A stretch of DNA of 64,000 nucleotides. Origin: an uncultured Prevotellaceae bacterium. Its GTDB lineage: Bacteria; Bacteroidota; Bacteroidia; Bacteroidales; Muribaculaceae. Shown in pieces: positions 24,567 through 33,518 of this stretch. The DNA is taken from contig ONKD01000014.1 in the NCBI GenBank assembly GCA_900318345.1, positions 1 to 64,000 of the forward strand, written 5' to 3'. Position 1 is the stretch's first letter. Each line of letters opens with the position of its first letter. Under the pieces are notes generated by a model that was not told where the DNA came from, did not search any database, and worked only from the letters and a program-made list of their open reading frames with translations. Position numbers and translations under genes: made by a program.

Positions 24567-25787
24567 TTATTCTGCGACCTTGTTGTAGTCGTCCTTGACC
24601 CAACGGATGTACTGGCTATAGTCGTGGGCAACGAGGACGCCGTTCTCGCGGTCGTCACGCCAGGTGTCGGTCCAGTCCATGTCATAGCCGTGGCCCGTGG
24701 CATCGTGGAATATGTGGCCCTCGCCCTCATTCATTTTCCAGTAGGCTACCAGGCCTTCGCTATGGGCATTCACGCCCGCGAAGCCCATGGCAATCTCGCT
24801 AGCCGTGAGCGCACGGTTCCACAGGCGCACCTCGCACAGGCGGCCCTGGAAGAATTGGCTGTTGCGGTAGTTGCCCCACGACATGCCCAACTCAAATCGC
24901 TGGAACGGCGTGGACTTGCCGCTGCCGCTGGTTTGGGCATCCTCCACGCCATCGACATACATCTTGAAGGTCGAGCCGTCATAGGTGCAGGACACGAGAT
25001 ACCACTGGTTGGTCTTGAAATGGGTGGATGAGAAGCATCGGCCACCGGGCAATACCCATTGCAGGATGTCACCACCCGCCGAGCCGTTCTCGCCAAAGCG
25101 GAACATGTTGGCTTCCTCCTCGTTCTTGCCCTCGATGGCGAGCACGCGCTTAATGTTGCCCACGTTGCCAAACCTGTAGGAGAACACCTTGAACTCGATG
25201 GTGTAATTGGTCAGGTTGACCATCTTGTCGTCAGGGAAGATGTAGTTGGACGACGCATTCTGGTTGTTTTCCAGTGAGTAGAACGAGATGATGCGCGAAA
25301 TTTGCAGGAAAATCGTGCGGCTGCTCTCAATCAGCTCGCATCCATCGCCGCTGATTTGCTGGATGGTCACGGGAATGACATAGGTGGCACCCTCGATGAA
25401 ATCATCGGTGCTCACCACCCGCACTTGTGCGGCAGTGGACAATGCTTCGCCCTGCTGGATGGTCACCTCGCTGTTTTCAAGGCTGACATCGCCAGGAGGC
25501 ACGGCATAATAGGAAGTGCCATAGCGGGCATTATAGGCTCTCACCAGCGCCGTGTCGATAGCAAGACGCATGGTCACCGCTTGCTTGCAGCGACGCGTGG
25601 ACTTGACCGTGACAGCATAGGCCGCCGGCAGTTCATCGACGGTGAACCGCTGCACCGGCACCTGCTCGGTGCCCGAGATGAGCAGTCCCACCTTGTCATA
25701 GTCAAACTTGTCGCCCTCGCTGTCACAGGCACTCAGCAGCCAACTGGCTGCCAACAGCAGTATCAGATTGAATATGGTCTTTTTCAT
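24567..25787 (-). CDS. DUF1735 / LamG-like surface lipoprotein
   Basis: 406 aa. The lipobox L-L-S-A-C-D at residues 17-22 marks a lipoprotein. The N-terminal half (about 35-170) resembles the DUF1735 beta-sandwich found beside GH18 enzymes. The C-terminal half (about 190-370) is a concanavalin A/LamG-like jellyroll with Y-T-I-E-F-K-V-F, W-Y-L-V-S-C-T-Y-D-G, K-M-Y-V-D-G and E-V-R-L-W-N-R-A-L-T. The likely role is glycan or glycoprotein binding on the cell surface, presenting substrate to the GH18 enzyme. It lies 3 bases after the GH18 gene as the last gene of the operon. Confidence 0.8.
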   Translation of the reverse strand: MKKTIFNLILLLAASWLLSACDSEGDKFDYDKVGLLISGTEQVPVQRFTVDELPAAYAVTVKSTRRCKQAVTMRLAIDTALVRAYNARYGTSYYAVPPGDVSLENSEVTIQQGEALSTAAQVRVVSTDDFIEGATYVIPVTIQQISGDGCELIESSRTIFLQISRIISFYSLENNQNASSNYIFPDDKMVNLTNYTIEFKVFSYRFGNVGNIKRVLAIEGKNEEEANMFRFGENGSAGGDILQWVLPGGRCFSSTHFKTNQWYLVSCTYDGSTFKMYVDGVEDAQTSGSGKSTPFQRFELGMSWGNYRNSQFFQGRLCEVRLWNRALTASEIAMGFAGVNAHSEGLVAYWKMNEGEGHIFHDATGHGYDMDWTDTWRDDRENGVLVAHDYSQYIRWVKDDYNKVAE

Positions 25788-25790
25788 CGC

Positions 25791-26723
25791 TTATCGGGTT
25801 TTAGCGGGGTTCATGATTTGGATGGCACGGCGGATGGCACCGTAGGGGACGCCGTCGCTCGTGTTATAGTAGTTGCGCTCCACATAGTAAGCACCGCAGC
25901 CGCCCTTGTGGCCGGTCTCGGGCTCCCATGCGGCATAGTTGAGGATTTCGCCGCCTGTGGGCTTTTGTCCGAAGGACTCGCAATAGATGGTCTTCTCGTC
26001 GGGGTGTCCCATGGCGCCCACGCCAGCGCCCTGCTGGCTGTAGGCCTGCTTGACGTAGTAGTCCACAAAGGGGTCGCATGCCACGGGAGGCGATACCGAG
26101 AAGTAATCGACGATGACCAGTTTGTCGGGATACTGGCCGCTGGGACCGAAAATCTTGTTACACTCCTCGATGGCCCAGGTCAGATGCTGCCCGTTCCAGC
26201 CCTCGTAGTCAAAGTCGGCGCCGTCAAGTCCAGTCTTGACCACGGTGTCACACACCCAGTGGGCATAAGCACGGATGGCCTCCTCGCTACGGTCGCTGGA
26301 TAGGTCATAATTGCGTCCGTCAATGGTGAAACGGTGGCTATAGTTAGACGCATCGGCATGGAACACAAATCGGGTTCCCTTCTTGTCGCGCGTCTCAATC
26401 ATGTCCTGATAGGCAATGGGATGCGCCTCGGGCGTCGGAATACCCATCCACAGGTTCACGATGTCGATGCTATCGGGCAAACCGATGATGCGTTCGCCCC
26501 ACGAGGCAGGGTCCTTGTAGCCGCTCGCCCCCTCGATGGGAGCCCAGTCGGCATAATAGACGTAGCAAATCTCGTGAGCGCTTGCCTTATACTCACGCAA
26601 GGCCTGGTAATATTCCTCGCTGTACTCTTTCATTGGCTGCAAATCCAGTGCCTCGGGCTCGGTGTCACAAGCCGTGACAACGAGGAGAAGCAACGCAGCC
26701 GAAATATATCTTGTCAGTTTCAT
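25791..26723 (-). CDS. GH18 endo-beta-N-acetylglucosaminidase-like lipoprotein
   Basis: 310 aa. Lipobox V-V-T-A-C at Cys19. The GH18 catalytic motif D-G-A-D-F-D-Y-E is intact, with the acid/base Glu at residue 174 and the assisting Asp two positions before it. Bacteroidota enzymes of this type with a SusD-like neighbour cut the chitobiose core of N-glycans (Endo-F/BT3987 group), releasing oligosaccharides at the cell surface. The context (susC, susD, GH18, DUF1735-LamG) matches that locus type. Chitin-type substrates are not excluded. No mannosidase genes are in the window. Confidence 0.88.
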   Translation of the reverse strand: MKLTRYISAALLLLVVTACDTEPEALDLQPMKEYSEEYYQALREYKASAHEICYVYYADWAPIEGASGYKDPASWGERIIGLPDSIDIVNLWMGIPTPEAHPIAYQDMIETRDKKGTRFVFHADASNYSHRFTIDGRNYDLSSDRSEEAIRAYAHWVCDTVVKTGLDGADFDYEGWNGQHLTWAIEECNKIFGPSGQYPDKLVIVDYFSVSPPVACDPFVDYYVKQAYSQQGAGVGAMGHPDEKTIYCESFGQKPTGGEILNYAAWEPETGHKGGCGAYYVERNYYNTSDGVPYGAIRRAIQIMNPAKTR

Positions 26724-26747
26724 ATCTTTTTCACTAATCTCTAACCA

Positions 26748-28388
26748 CTAATCACTAATCACTTTCTTGTCCCACCACAGGCGGGTGCCACCATTATCCA
26801 GTCCACCGCCCATGGCCTCGCTACCTAGTAGCTGAATGGCGGCCTGAACGGCGCTCTCGTTAGTGTTGTATTCCTGTACTGGGAAGGGGCATCGGCGCAC
26901 CTGAATGTCGGTGTCAATCAGTCCCTGACTGTCATTGTTCACCACTGGCAGCAGTCGAGGATAGCCAGTGCGGCGGAACTCCGCCCAGCCCTCGCAGCCG
27001 TCAGGATACATCGCAATCCACTTTTGGGTGATGATGCGCTCAAGATTGGTCTCGAAATCCGCCTCATCGTCCCAAGCGATGGTGATTTCGCTAGGCGCAT
27101 TGGCAGCATTGCCGCCATTGGTGCGGTCCACATAGCGGGTGGGCTTCAACGTCGAGTTGGTGATATAGGCATCCTCACCGCTCACGTTGTTCTCGGTGAA
27201 CGATGCCTTGATGCCTGCCTCATAGAATGCCCGTGCTGTGCCGCCCATGTTCCAGCCTCGCAAGGCAGCCTCGGCGCGCAGGAAGTAGCCCTCGGCAGCG
27301 GTCATCCACACGATGGGTGTGGTGGCGCGGTCGATGTTCAGATTTGAAACATAGACGCCCGCATAGCGTGTGGGGTTCATGTTGTGCACGCCCAGCCTAA
27401 CGCCATGGTACTTGTTGTCGTTGCTGGCAGGGATGAAATAGGCAGCCAAGCGCGGGTCGCTGTAGCCGTTCATGTAGCAGTCCATTGTGGCGCCCATGCG
27501 CACCTCGCCCGCATTGAAGTTGTAGGCCATGTCATAGTTCGGGTGATAATAGGTCAGGCGGCCATGCTGGAGTTGGGCACGTTCGGCGGGTGTCTCGATA
27601 AAGCCCACAGTGCATGCCGCCGATTTCTCGGCTTGCTGTTGGGCTAGGGCAGGGTCGGCATAGGCGATGCGCAAGGCAAGGCGCAGGCGCAGTGTATTGG
27701 CAAACTTCACCCAACGGGTGACGTTGCCCTCATACACGTTGTCGTAATCGGGCAACAGCAGTTCGCCCGACTCAGCCATCGGCGTGAGCACGTTGATGGC
27801 TTCATCCAACTCTTCAAAGAACTTTTTGTACACGTCCTGTTGGCGGTCATAGGCGGTGCCGAGCGTTCCGCTGCCAAAATTCAGGTAGGGGATGGGACCA
27901 TACATGTCGGTCACGCGGTGCAATGCCTCCACCTTGACGATGGTGGCAAGTGCCGCAACGGCGGGCTGACCCATTTCCTCGGCCACTCGCGTGATGCGTT
28001 GCCATGCCGGCATCACCTCGCTAAAGGCTCGTGTGAACATCTGGTCATACCACCCGCTTACAAAACTGTAGGAGCCGTTGTGAACACCATTGCGCCAAGT
28101 TCCTGTCAGGGCGATGTAACCCGAGAATGCGTCGGCGCTCAGGCCTTGTGCCACCTGGTAGTCCGACGACAGGCAGTTGCCTGAACCGTCGTCAAAGAGA
28201 ATCACGCGCGACACCATCTGCGAGAAAAAGGCTCCCACATTCTGGTAGTCGCGGGTCAACTCCTCGTCAGTAAGTTCGTGCTGGTTGGTGTTGATGTCGT
28301 CAAACGACTTGGTGCAGGCCGTCAACATCAGCGCTGCGGCCAATGCCGTGAACATATATTTCATTATTCTTGTCTTCATAGCCGTCAT
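26748..28388 (-). CDS. SusD-like glycan-binding lipoprotein
   Basis: 546 aa (537 from the second ATG at 28379, MKTRIMKYM). The lipobox L-M-L-T-A-C-T-K is near residue 22. The N-terminal S-F-D-D-I-N-T-N-Q, then the helical TPR-like body and W-I-A-M-Y-P-D-G-C-E-G-W-A-E-F-R-R-T-G-Y-P-R-L are typical of the SusD-like_2 group. It forms the lid of the SusC transporter and binds the glycan. The first ATG overlaps the susC stop by one base (TAATG), so the two are translationally coupled. Confidence 0.92.
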   Translation of the reverse strand: MTAMKTRIMKYMFTALAAALMLTACTKSFDDINTNQHELTDEELTRDYQNVGAFFSQMVSRVILFDDGSGNCLSSDYQVAQGLSADAFSGYIALTGTWRNGVHNGSYSFVSGWYDQMFTRAFSEVMPAWQRITRVAEEMGQPAVAALATIVKVEALHRVTDMYGPIPYLNFGSGTLGTAYDRQQDVYKKFFEELDEAINVLTPMAESGELLLPDYDNVYEGNVTRWVKFANTLRLRLALRIAYADPALAQQQAEKSAACTVGFIETPAERAQLQHGRLTYYHPNYDMAYNFNAGEVRMGATMDCYMNGYSDPRLAAYFIPASNDNKYHGVRLGVHNMNPTRYAGVYVSNLNIDRATTPIVWMTAAEGYFLRAEAALRGWNMGGTARAFYEAGIKASFTENNVSGEDAYITNSTLKPTRYVDRTNGGNAANAPSEITIAWDDEADFETNLERIITQKWIAMYPDGCEGWAEFRRTGYPRLLPVVNNDSQGLIDTDIQVRRCPFPVQEYNTNESAVQAAIQLLGSEAMGGGLDNGGTRLWWDKKVISD

Positions 28389-31300
28389 TAGAATTTGAGT
28401 TTCACATTAAATCCCATCGACCGTAGGCTGGGCTGCATGAAGTAGTCGATGCCTTGGTAGTAGGTGCCCGTGTTAGAGGTCGCCTCGGGGTCATAGGGGG
28501 CCTTATTGTAAAGCATGCACAGGTTGTGTGCGACAAAGGACACATTCAGTCCCTTGACCCACTTGACCCAGCGGTAAACGGGCACATCATAACCGATGCT
28601 CAGCTCGGCCAGCCTGAGGTTGGTCGCGCTATAAACATATCGCGAGTCCACCGTGCCGTTGGGGTTGCCCACGGTTTGGTAATAGCCCTGGGCATTGATT
28701 TTCTTGCCATTGATGACCACACCGCCGTCGTTGCAGGCGTTCTGGGAAGCCTCACTGGCGCCATAGTAGTCGAGGATAGCCTGTGTCTCGCTCACGACGA
28801 TGCCGCCATAGCGGTAGGCAAGTAGGGCAGACAGGGTCACACCCTTGAAATTGATCGAGTTGCCCCATGACAGGTTGTACTTGGGAGCGGCTTGGCCAGC
28901 ATAGATGTAATAAGCATTATTGTTGGGATTGGCCTCGACGGTCTGGCGCTCGGGGTTGACGTAGATGGCTCCGTGCTCGTCGGTCTTGAGCGTCGAGACA
29001 TACACATCGCTCAACGTGCCGCCCTCAGTCAGACGTATCTGGTAGCCCGAGGTGCCGCCCATGTATAGCTCGTCAAGGTTATAAATCTCACCGTCGATGG
29101 GATTGCGCCAGTTCTTGAGCAGTTCCTTCACCTTGTTTTGGTTAAGTGTCCACGTCAAATAAGTTTCCCAAGTCACTGGGCCCAGGGGCTGGGTATAACG
29201 CGCCGTGAGTTCAACACCCTCGTTATCCACACGGCCACCATTGACCACCGCACTGGTATAGCCCGACGAAGCAGGCAGAGTGGGATAGAAGAACTGATTG
29301 CGCGTGATGGATTTATATAGAGTCATATTCACTTTCAGACGGCTGCGGAACATATACAGGTCGATACCTGCCTCCAGAGAGTTAGTGCGCTCGGGTTTGA
29401 GGTCGGTAAGCATCCGTGTTGAGGTTTCGGCAAGACCGGTCGAGGGGTTGATGGCATAGGTCTCACGCGTCAGGAAAGGCTCATTGGGCTCGTTACCCAC
29501 CTGGGAGTAGCCTATGCGGGTCTTGAAGAAATTAAGCCAATCAAGATTTACACCAATCTGACGCAGCGCTTCGGTCCATATCCAAGAAAGACCAGCCGAC
29601 CAGTAGAAGTAACTCTTTTCGAGTTTACTCGACCAGTCATTGCGGGCAGTAAGATCTATATAGACCATATCAACACCACCCACTTGGGCGGTGGCATAGA
29701 CGCTCTGCAACTGTGTACGGTAGCCGCTCTGGATAGGCTTGAAAGTCGAATTGCCGGTCTCGACGTTGGCCAGGGTGAACTTGTTAGCGGTGCCTTTCAG
29801 GTGGCCGTTGAAGCCCTCGATGCTGTTGTCGCGCTGGTCAAAACTCGTGCCCAGCACACCGCTCAAACTCAAGTGGCTATCGGCAATGTAAAAGTATTTG
29901 TTGAACTTGGCGAAGGCCTCGGCATAGAGCTGACGGTTGCTCACGTTGCGCAAGCCGTAGTGGCCGTATTGGGAAGCATAAAGCGTATTGGTCGAGGCGA
30001 AGAATTTCTCCTCATATTTGTCGCTGCTCTTGTCATATTTCACGCGGCCCGTGATATCCAGCCACGGGGTGATGCGCCAGTTGAGCGAAACGGTAGCCTG
30101 ATGACGCTCCTTGTGGTTGATGAAGCGCTCACGCTCGGTCTCCCAATAAGGGTTCTCCATCGAGATGTCGTAGTTGTAGGGCCAATACTGGACCGGGAAG
30201 TTGCGGCCCGTATCATAGCGCTCGAAGTAGCCTAACCTGGAGAAATCGTCACCCGCGGGGAACAGATAGACAGGCACCAGCGGATTGTGGTACTGACCCT
30301 GGCTGATCATGTTCTGCTCCTTGACCGCAGTGAGCATGTAGCCCAGGTCGAGCGTCATGCGGTCATCTAGGAAGTTGGTTGTATTGCGCACACTGACGTT
30401 GTAGCGGTCGTAATTGTTGTTGTGGATGATGCCCTGTGCGTTGGTGGCTCCGAGTGACAAGTAAGTCTGGTTCTTGTCGGTACCGGTGCTCAGACTCACC
30501 GAGTTGGCGATGTTGGTGCCCGTCTGGAAGAAGTCGGCGGGCTTGTAACTGCTGGGCTCTGTCAGTTTCTCGCCCCAACTGAAGTAACTGCCCGTCTCGC
30601 TGGGACCGTACTGGTTCTGGAACCTAGGCAACACGAAGGGTTTGGAGAATTGGAAACTGCCGTTGTAGGTCACGTCCACCCGACCAGCATGACCGCGCTT
30701 GGTGGTGATGAGGATAACACCGTTAGCGGCATTGGCACCATAGAGCGCGGCTGCCGACGGACCCGTCAGGGCACTGATGCTCTCGATGTCGTCGGGGTTG
30801 ATGTTGCTGGTGGCGTCACCCGTCTGACCCGCTCCGGCAAAGATTCCCTCGGGCTGCTCGCTACTGAGGTTCTGCATGGGGATACCATCTACAACATACA
30901 ACACATTGTTGTTGCCGTTGATGGACTTGGCACCACGCATCACAACGCGGCTACTGCCGCCCGCACCCGTTGCACTGGTGTTGATGGTCACGCCAGCCAC
31001 CTTGCCGCTGAGGGAATTGACGAAGTTGGCGTCCTGCACCCTCATTAAAGCATCGCCAGTCACTTGCTGCACATTGTAGGACAGCGATTTGGCCTCCTTC
31101 TTGATGCCGAGGGCGGTCACTACCACCTCGTTAAGTACTTGAGTATCTTCCTGCGGAACGATGGTCAACTGGTTGCCATTTACCCGCACTTCGCGTTTGT
31201 GGTAGCCCACATAAGTCACTATCAGGGTTGAGCCCTGTGGCGCCTGGATACTATACTTGCCGTCAATATCGGTGGCGGTGTACACATTGGTGCCCTTGAC

Positions 31301-31492
31301 TTGGACGGTAGCCCCAATCAAGGGTTCACCGTTCTTGTCAATCACCCGTCCTGTCACCGTTTGGGCATGTTCCACGGCGCTCTGATTTTGAGGCACAGGT
31401 ACGGCCAAGGCCGCACCGCTGTTCAAGGCAAACATCAGCACAGCCAATACCTTGACAGCCCTCCATGTCTTGAGTTTTAGTGTTTCAATCAT
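28388..31492 (-). CDS. SusC/RagA TonB-dependent outer-membrane transporter
   Basis: About 1034 aa from MIETLKLKTWRAVKV. A signal peptide is followed by a carboxypeptidase-regulatory-like domain (V-T-G-R-V-I-D-K-N-G-E-P-L-I-G-A-T-V), the TonB box region (L-N-E-V-V-V-T-A-L-G), the plug (V-L-Y-V-V-D-G-I-P-M; A-A-A-L-Y-G-A-N-A-A-N-G-V-I-L-I-T-T) and the barrel ending in G-F-N-V-K-L-K-F. An ATG at 31531 is excluded because it lies within the promoter -7 box. It imports glycan fragments with the SusD-like partner. Confidence 0.95.
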   Translation of the reverse strand: MIETLKLKTWRAVKVLAVLMFALNSGAALAVPVPQNQSAVEHAQTVTGRVIDKNGEPLIGATVQVKGTNVYTATDIDGKYSIQAPQGSTLIVTYVGYHKREVRVNGNQLTIVPQEDTQVLNEVVVTALGIKKEAKSLSYNVQQVTGDALMRVQDANFVNSLSGKVAGVTINTSATGAGGSSRVVMRGAKSINGNNNVLYVVDGIPMQNLSSEQPEGIFAGAGQTGDATSNINPDDIESISALTGPSAAALYGANAANGVILITTKRGHAGRVDVTYNGSFQFSKPFVLPRFQNQYGPSETGSYFSWGEKLTEPSSYKPADFFQTGTNIANSVSLSTGTDKNQTYLSLGATNAQGIIHNNNYDRYNVSVRNTTNFLDDRMTLDLGYMLTAVKEQNMISQGQYHNPLVPVYLFPAGDDFSRLGYFERYDTGRNFPVQYWPYNYDISMENPYWETERERFINHKERHQATVSLNWRITPWLDITGRVKYDKSSDKYEEKFFASTNTLYASQYGHYGLRNVSNRQLYAEAFAKFNKYFYIADSHLSLSGVLGTSFDQRDNSIEGFNGHLKGTANKFTLANVETGNSTFKPIQSGYRTQLQSVYATAQVGGVDMVYIDLTARNDWSSKLEKSYFYWSAGLSWIWTEALRQIGVNLDWLNFFKTRIGYSQVGNEPNEPFLTRETYAINPSTGLAETSTRMLTDLKPERTNSLEAGIDLYMFRSRLKVNMTLYKSITRNQFFYPTLPASSGYTSAVVNGGRVDNEGVELTARYTQPLGPVTWETYLTWTLNQNKVKELLKNWRNPIDGEIYNLDELYMGGTSGYQIRLTEGGTLSDVYVSTLKTDEHGAIYVNPERQTVEANPNNNAYYIYAGQAAPKYNLSWGNSINFKGVTLSALLAYRYGGIVVSETQAILDYYGASEASQNACNDGGVVINGKKINAQGYYQTVGNPNGTVDSRYVYSATNLRLAELSIGYDVPVYRWVKWVKGLNVSFVAHNLCMLYNKAPYDPEATSNTGTYYQGIDYFMQPSLRSMGFNVKLKF

Positions 31493-31528
31493 ATTCTTTA
31501 TTTCTTGATTTGGTTTCTCTAGATACCA

Positions 31529-31562
31529 CAAAGGTAATCATTTTTCGCAATAAATACCCAAA
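31529..31562 (-). promoter_or_regulatory. Promoter of the GH18 utilisation locus
   Basis: Minus-strand TTTG (31562-31559) and TACCTTTG (31536-31529), 22 bases apart. The predicted leader is about 30 bases to the ATG at 31492. No hybrid two-component or ECF/anti-sigma regulator is adjacent. Confidence 0.6.
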
Positions 31563-31754
31563 TACTTAAAATCTTTAATGAGCCTCGCTAGCTTTCTGCC
31601 GAGGGGATTTTTAAAAATACCCGTTGTTTTTGTTTCCCATGTCGTTCGTTAGCGCTTTTCAATGACTATTTACAAACAAAGATATTGGCTGCATTATAAT
31701 TTACAAAGATGAAAAAAACGGGAATAAAGGGGAATGAACTGCAAGAAAATATTA

Positions 31755-31779
31755 TAAGTCGCTGATTTATAGCGACTTA
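31755..31779. terminator. Hairpin followed by a T-run
   Basis: A perfect 9-bp stem (taagtcgct, agcgactta; loop 7) is followed by ttttgatttt on the plus strand. No plus-strand gene ends here, so the function is unclear. The surrounding 31563-31792 holds nothing else. Confidence 0.4.
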
Positions 31780-31792
31780 TTTTTGATTTTGC

Positions 31793-31979
31793 GGAGCTGG
31801 AGGTTTTATCGATTGATATTACACACTAATCACATACTGATGGTGTGATAGTATAAACTAATGAAAGTATTTGGTTATCAGTGGATTGCAAATCAATGAT
31901 TAATTTGTAATATCACCCGATTAGTATGTTATATCCCAAAAGGGGGGAATACAAAACGGCCCGATTCCCCCCTCTAAAC
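31793..31979. repeat. 187-bp dispersed repeat, copy A
   Basis: It has the same length and orientation as 57060-57246, with about 16 differences by eye (about 91% identity) and no gaps. Inside are inverted copies of an 11-base core close to acatactaatc, and at the right end a GC-rich hairpin (aggggggaat, attcccccct). In the other copy the hairpin is preserved although its bases differ. The short matching reading frames (MLYP-K/E-RGEYKTA) come from the repeat and are not supported as genes. Confidence 0.85.
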
Positions 31980-32004
31980 AGTTGTTATTATAATGCGGTG
32001 ATAG

Positions 32005-32610
32005 TTAAGGCTGAGCTGGACCATATCGTACAACAATGGCATTGTATCCTCCTATCTCATAATCCGAGTTCAAAAAAGGGAGTACACCCATCTCATATCT
32101 ATAACCACATTCAACGAAGTATGGCTTACTACTGTCAGTGGTCAGAGGATTATACTGGGGTTGACCAAGGTATGCCTCAATCATATCTGGAACATAATGT
32201 TCAGGATCGTTGTTGTAGTACGCATCCTCACTGGCATAGTACTTCACGCCATCAATCAAATAATAGAACTTACCGATGTTGTAAAACGAGGGTTCAATCA
32301 CGTTAAAAGTGGTTGACCAGGTGGTATTATAGTTCACATGTAATGGCACATACTCCTCAGAGCCGTCTGCATGAATCATCACCAGCCAGTAGCCTGTCAT
32401 ATGAGGATCTTCAGGCCATGTGCCTTTTAACAGATAGTCAATTAATGTGGTTACATCATCGACGCTCACTCTGCCATCATCGTTCAAGTCGCCCTTGATG
32501 CTACTGCTGGCTTTGTAGGAACCCCGTCCTTCATCTTGTGAAAGGTTGGCTGCTTGCGAAGAGAAAGACAGCATTGACATCAAAGCTAAAATTGCAAAAA
32601 ACTTTTTCAT
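32005..32610 (-). CDS. Exported protein with one dockerin-like repeat and a GYWLV-type domain
   Basis: 201 aa. A signal peptide (MKKFFAILALMSMLSFSSQA) is followed by a single dockerin-like calcium repeat (G-D-L-N-D-D-G-R-V-S-V-D-D-V-T-T-L-I-D). A C-terminal domain of about 125 residues follows, beginning P-E-D-P-H-M-T-G-Y-W-L-V-M-I and containing F-Y-Y-L-I-D-G-V-K-Y and Y-F-V-E-C-G-Y-R-Y. The same domain ends the protein at 45768-47099. I do not recognise it as a named family. The predicted site is outside the cell or on its surface. Confidence 0.75.
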   Translation of the reverse strand: MKKFFAILALMSMLSFSSQAANLSQDEGRGSYKASSSIKGDLNDDGRVSVDDVTTLIDYLLKGTWPEDPHMTGYWLVMIHADGSEEYVPLHVNYNTTWSTTFNVIEPSFYNIGKFYYLIDGVKYYASEDAYYNNDPEHYVPDMIEAYLGQPQYNPLTTDSSKPYFVECGYRYEMGVLPFLNSDYEIGGYNAIVVRYGPAQP

Positions 32611-32648
32611 AAATAATACTATTTAAAGGTTAATAATGATTATCGTTG

Positions 32649-32656
32649 CAAATATA
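32649..32656 (-). promoter_or_regulatory. Promoter -7 box of the GYWLV-domain gene
   Basis: Minus-strand TATATTTG, with ATTG 19 bases further upstream as a partial -33 box. It lies 39 bases before the ATG. Confidence 0.5.
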
Positions 32657-32701
32657 TGAGTTTTATTAGTATCCTGCAATGGCAGATTTAATAATCCAAG
32701 G

Positions 32702-32920
32702 CTACAACCTCTTTCTTATCTGTTTTTCAACCAGATTATAGTTGTATTTAATCCACGTGTAAAAATGTTTATTACCATTACTCACTCTAGATTTTAAATC
32801 ATTACACATTGCCTTGATTGTTGGAGCGCTGCGAAGCAAAGGATCTGACCATATCTTTCTACCCACATTGAAACTGCTATCATCAGTTATTATCTTCTGA
32901 GTGCTATATGGTGCACATAC
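32702..32920 (-). pseudogene. Possible gene remnant without a start codon
   Basis: The minus strand is open for about 72 codons ending at TAG (32702-32704). It reads with plausible protein character, including I-W-S-D-P-L-L-R-S-A-P-T-I-K-A-M and F-Y-T-W-I-K-Y-N-Y-N-L-V-E-K, but has no usable start before the upstream stop at 32921. It may be the 3' end of a decayed gene. I do not recognise the family, and chance is possible. Confidence 0.25.
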
Positions 32921-33006
32921 TTACAATTAGCAACTTTAACAAATGGGAAACTCTTGCTCTTTTATTTAAGTATCGCTACAGTAGCAATCGCTATATTTCT
33001 CCATAA

Positions 33007-33504
33007 TCATCTGCGATGCCTCCTCTTGTTTCTCTTCTGTTGTGTGGTCTTGGATGCACTTGAATTGTACTCAATATTGTTGTTAATAGTGATGTTGTCT
33101 CCTGGCTGCTCATGTAGTGAGGATTTCTCTGTATTCCGGTAATATGCTGGGAATCCAAAAACGGTCACTCGCAGAATCTTTTTCCCCTTCTTTAAATGGG
33201 TAAACTGAGGATTGATCAGCATAGCGCAATTGTATTTCATCAAGGCTTCGGTAAGAGCCAATTCATTTGCCCGCTTTTCTGATAATTTATGAAGCTTGGT
33301 TTTACCTTCGGGTGTTGAAACATCAATTGTGTAACACACACCTTGTTCCGAGACCACTAGGTCATACTCGTTGAAACTATTCACCAAGGTATTTGGAGCA
33401 TTCCATGCATTATTGATTGTCGCATCGGAATAAGAACGAGAACACGAACACATAGCAATAATTGTAAAGGCAGCAATTACTGAAAGAATAATACGATTTT
33501 TCAT
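33007..33504 (-). CDS. Small lipoprotein of unknown function
   Basis: 165 aa. The signal ends in a lipobox (I-A-M-C-S-C-S). The body is mixed alpha/beta with E-K-R-A-N-E-L-A-L-T-E-A-L-M-K-Y-N-C-A-M-L-I-N-P-Q. The last 30 residues are rich in N, S, K and R. It starts 14 bases after the end of 33519-34214 on the same strand, so the two probably share the leader-box transcript. Function not recognised. Confidence 0.65.
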   Translation of the reverse strand: MKNRIILSVIAAFTIIAMCSCSRSYSDATINNAWNAPNTLVNSFNEYDLVVSEQGVCYTIDVSTPEGKTKLHKLSEKRANELALTEALMKYNCAMLINPQFTHLKKGKKILRVTVFGFPAYYRNTEKSSLHEQPGDNITINNNIEYNSSASKTTQQKRNKRRHRR

Positions 33505-33518
33505 AACTCAATTCTTTT

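Noticed and set aside
25302..26303. A 333-codon plus-strand open frame across the GH18 and DUF1735 genes
   Set aside because: It lies wholly opposite two genes with clear domains, and its product has no recognisable motif. It reflects the codon bias of the real genes.
31926..32306. Plus-strand frame starting MLYPKRGEYKTA, matched at 57196
   Set aside because: The match comes from the 187-bp repeat. The frames diverge right after it, and the first one lies opposite the gene at 32005-32610.
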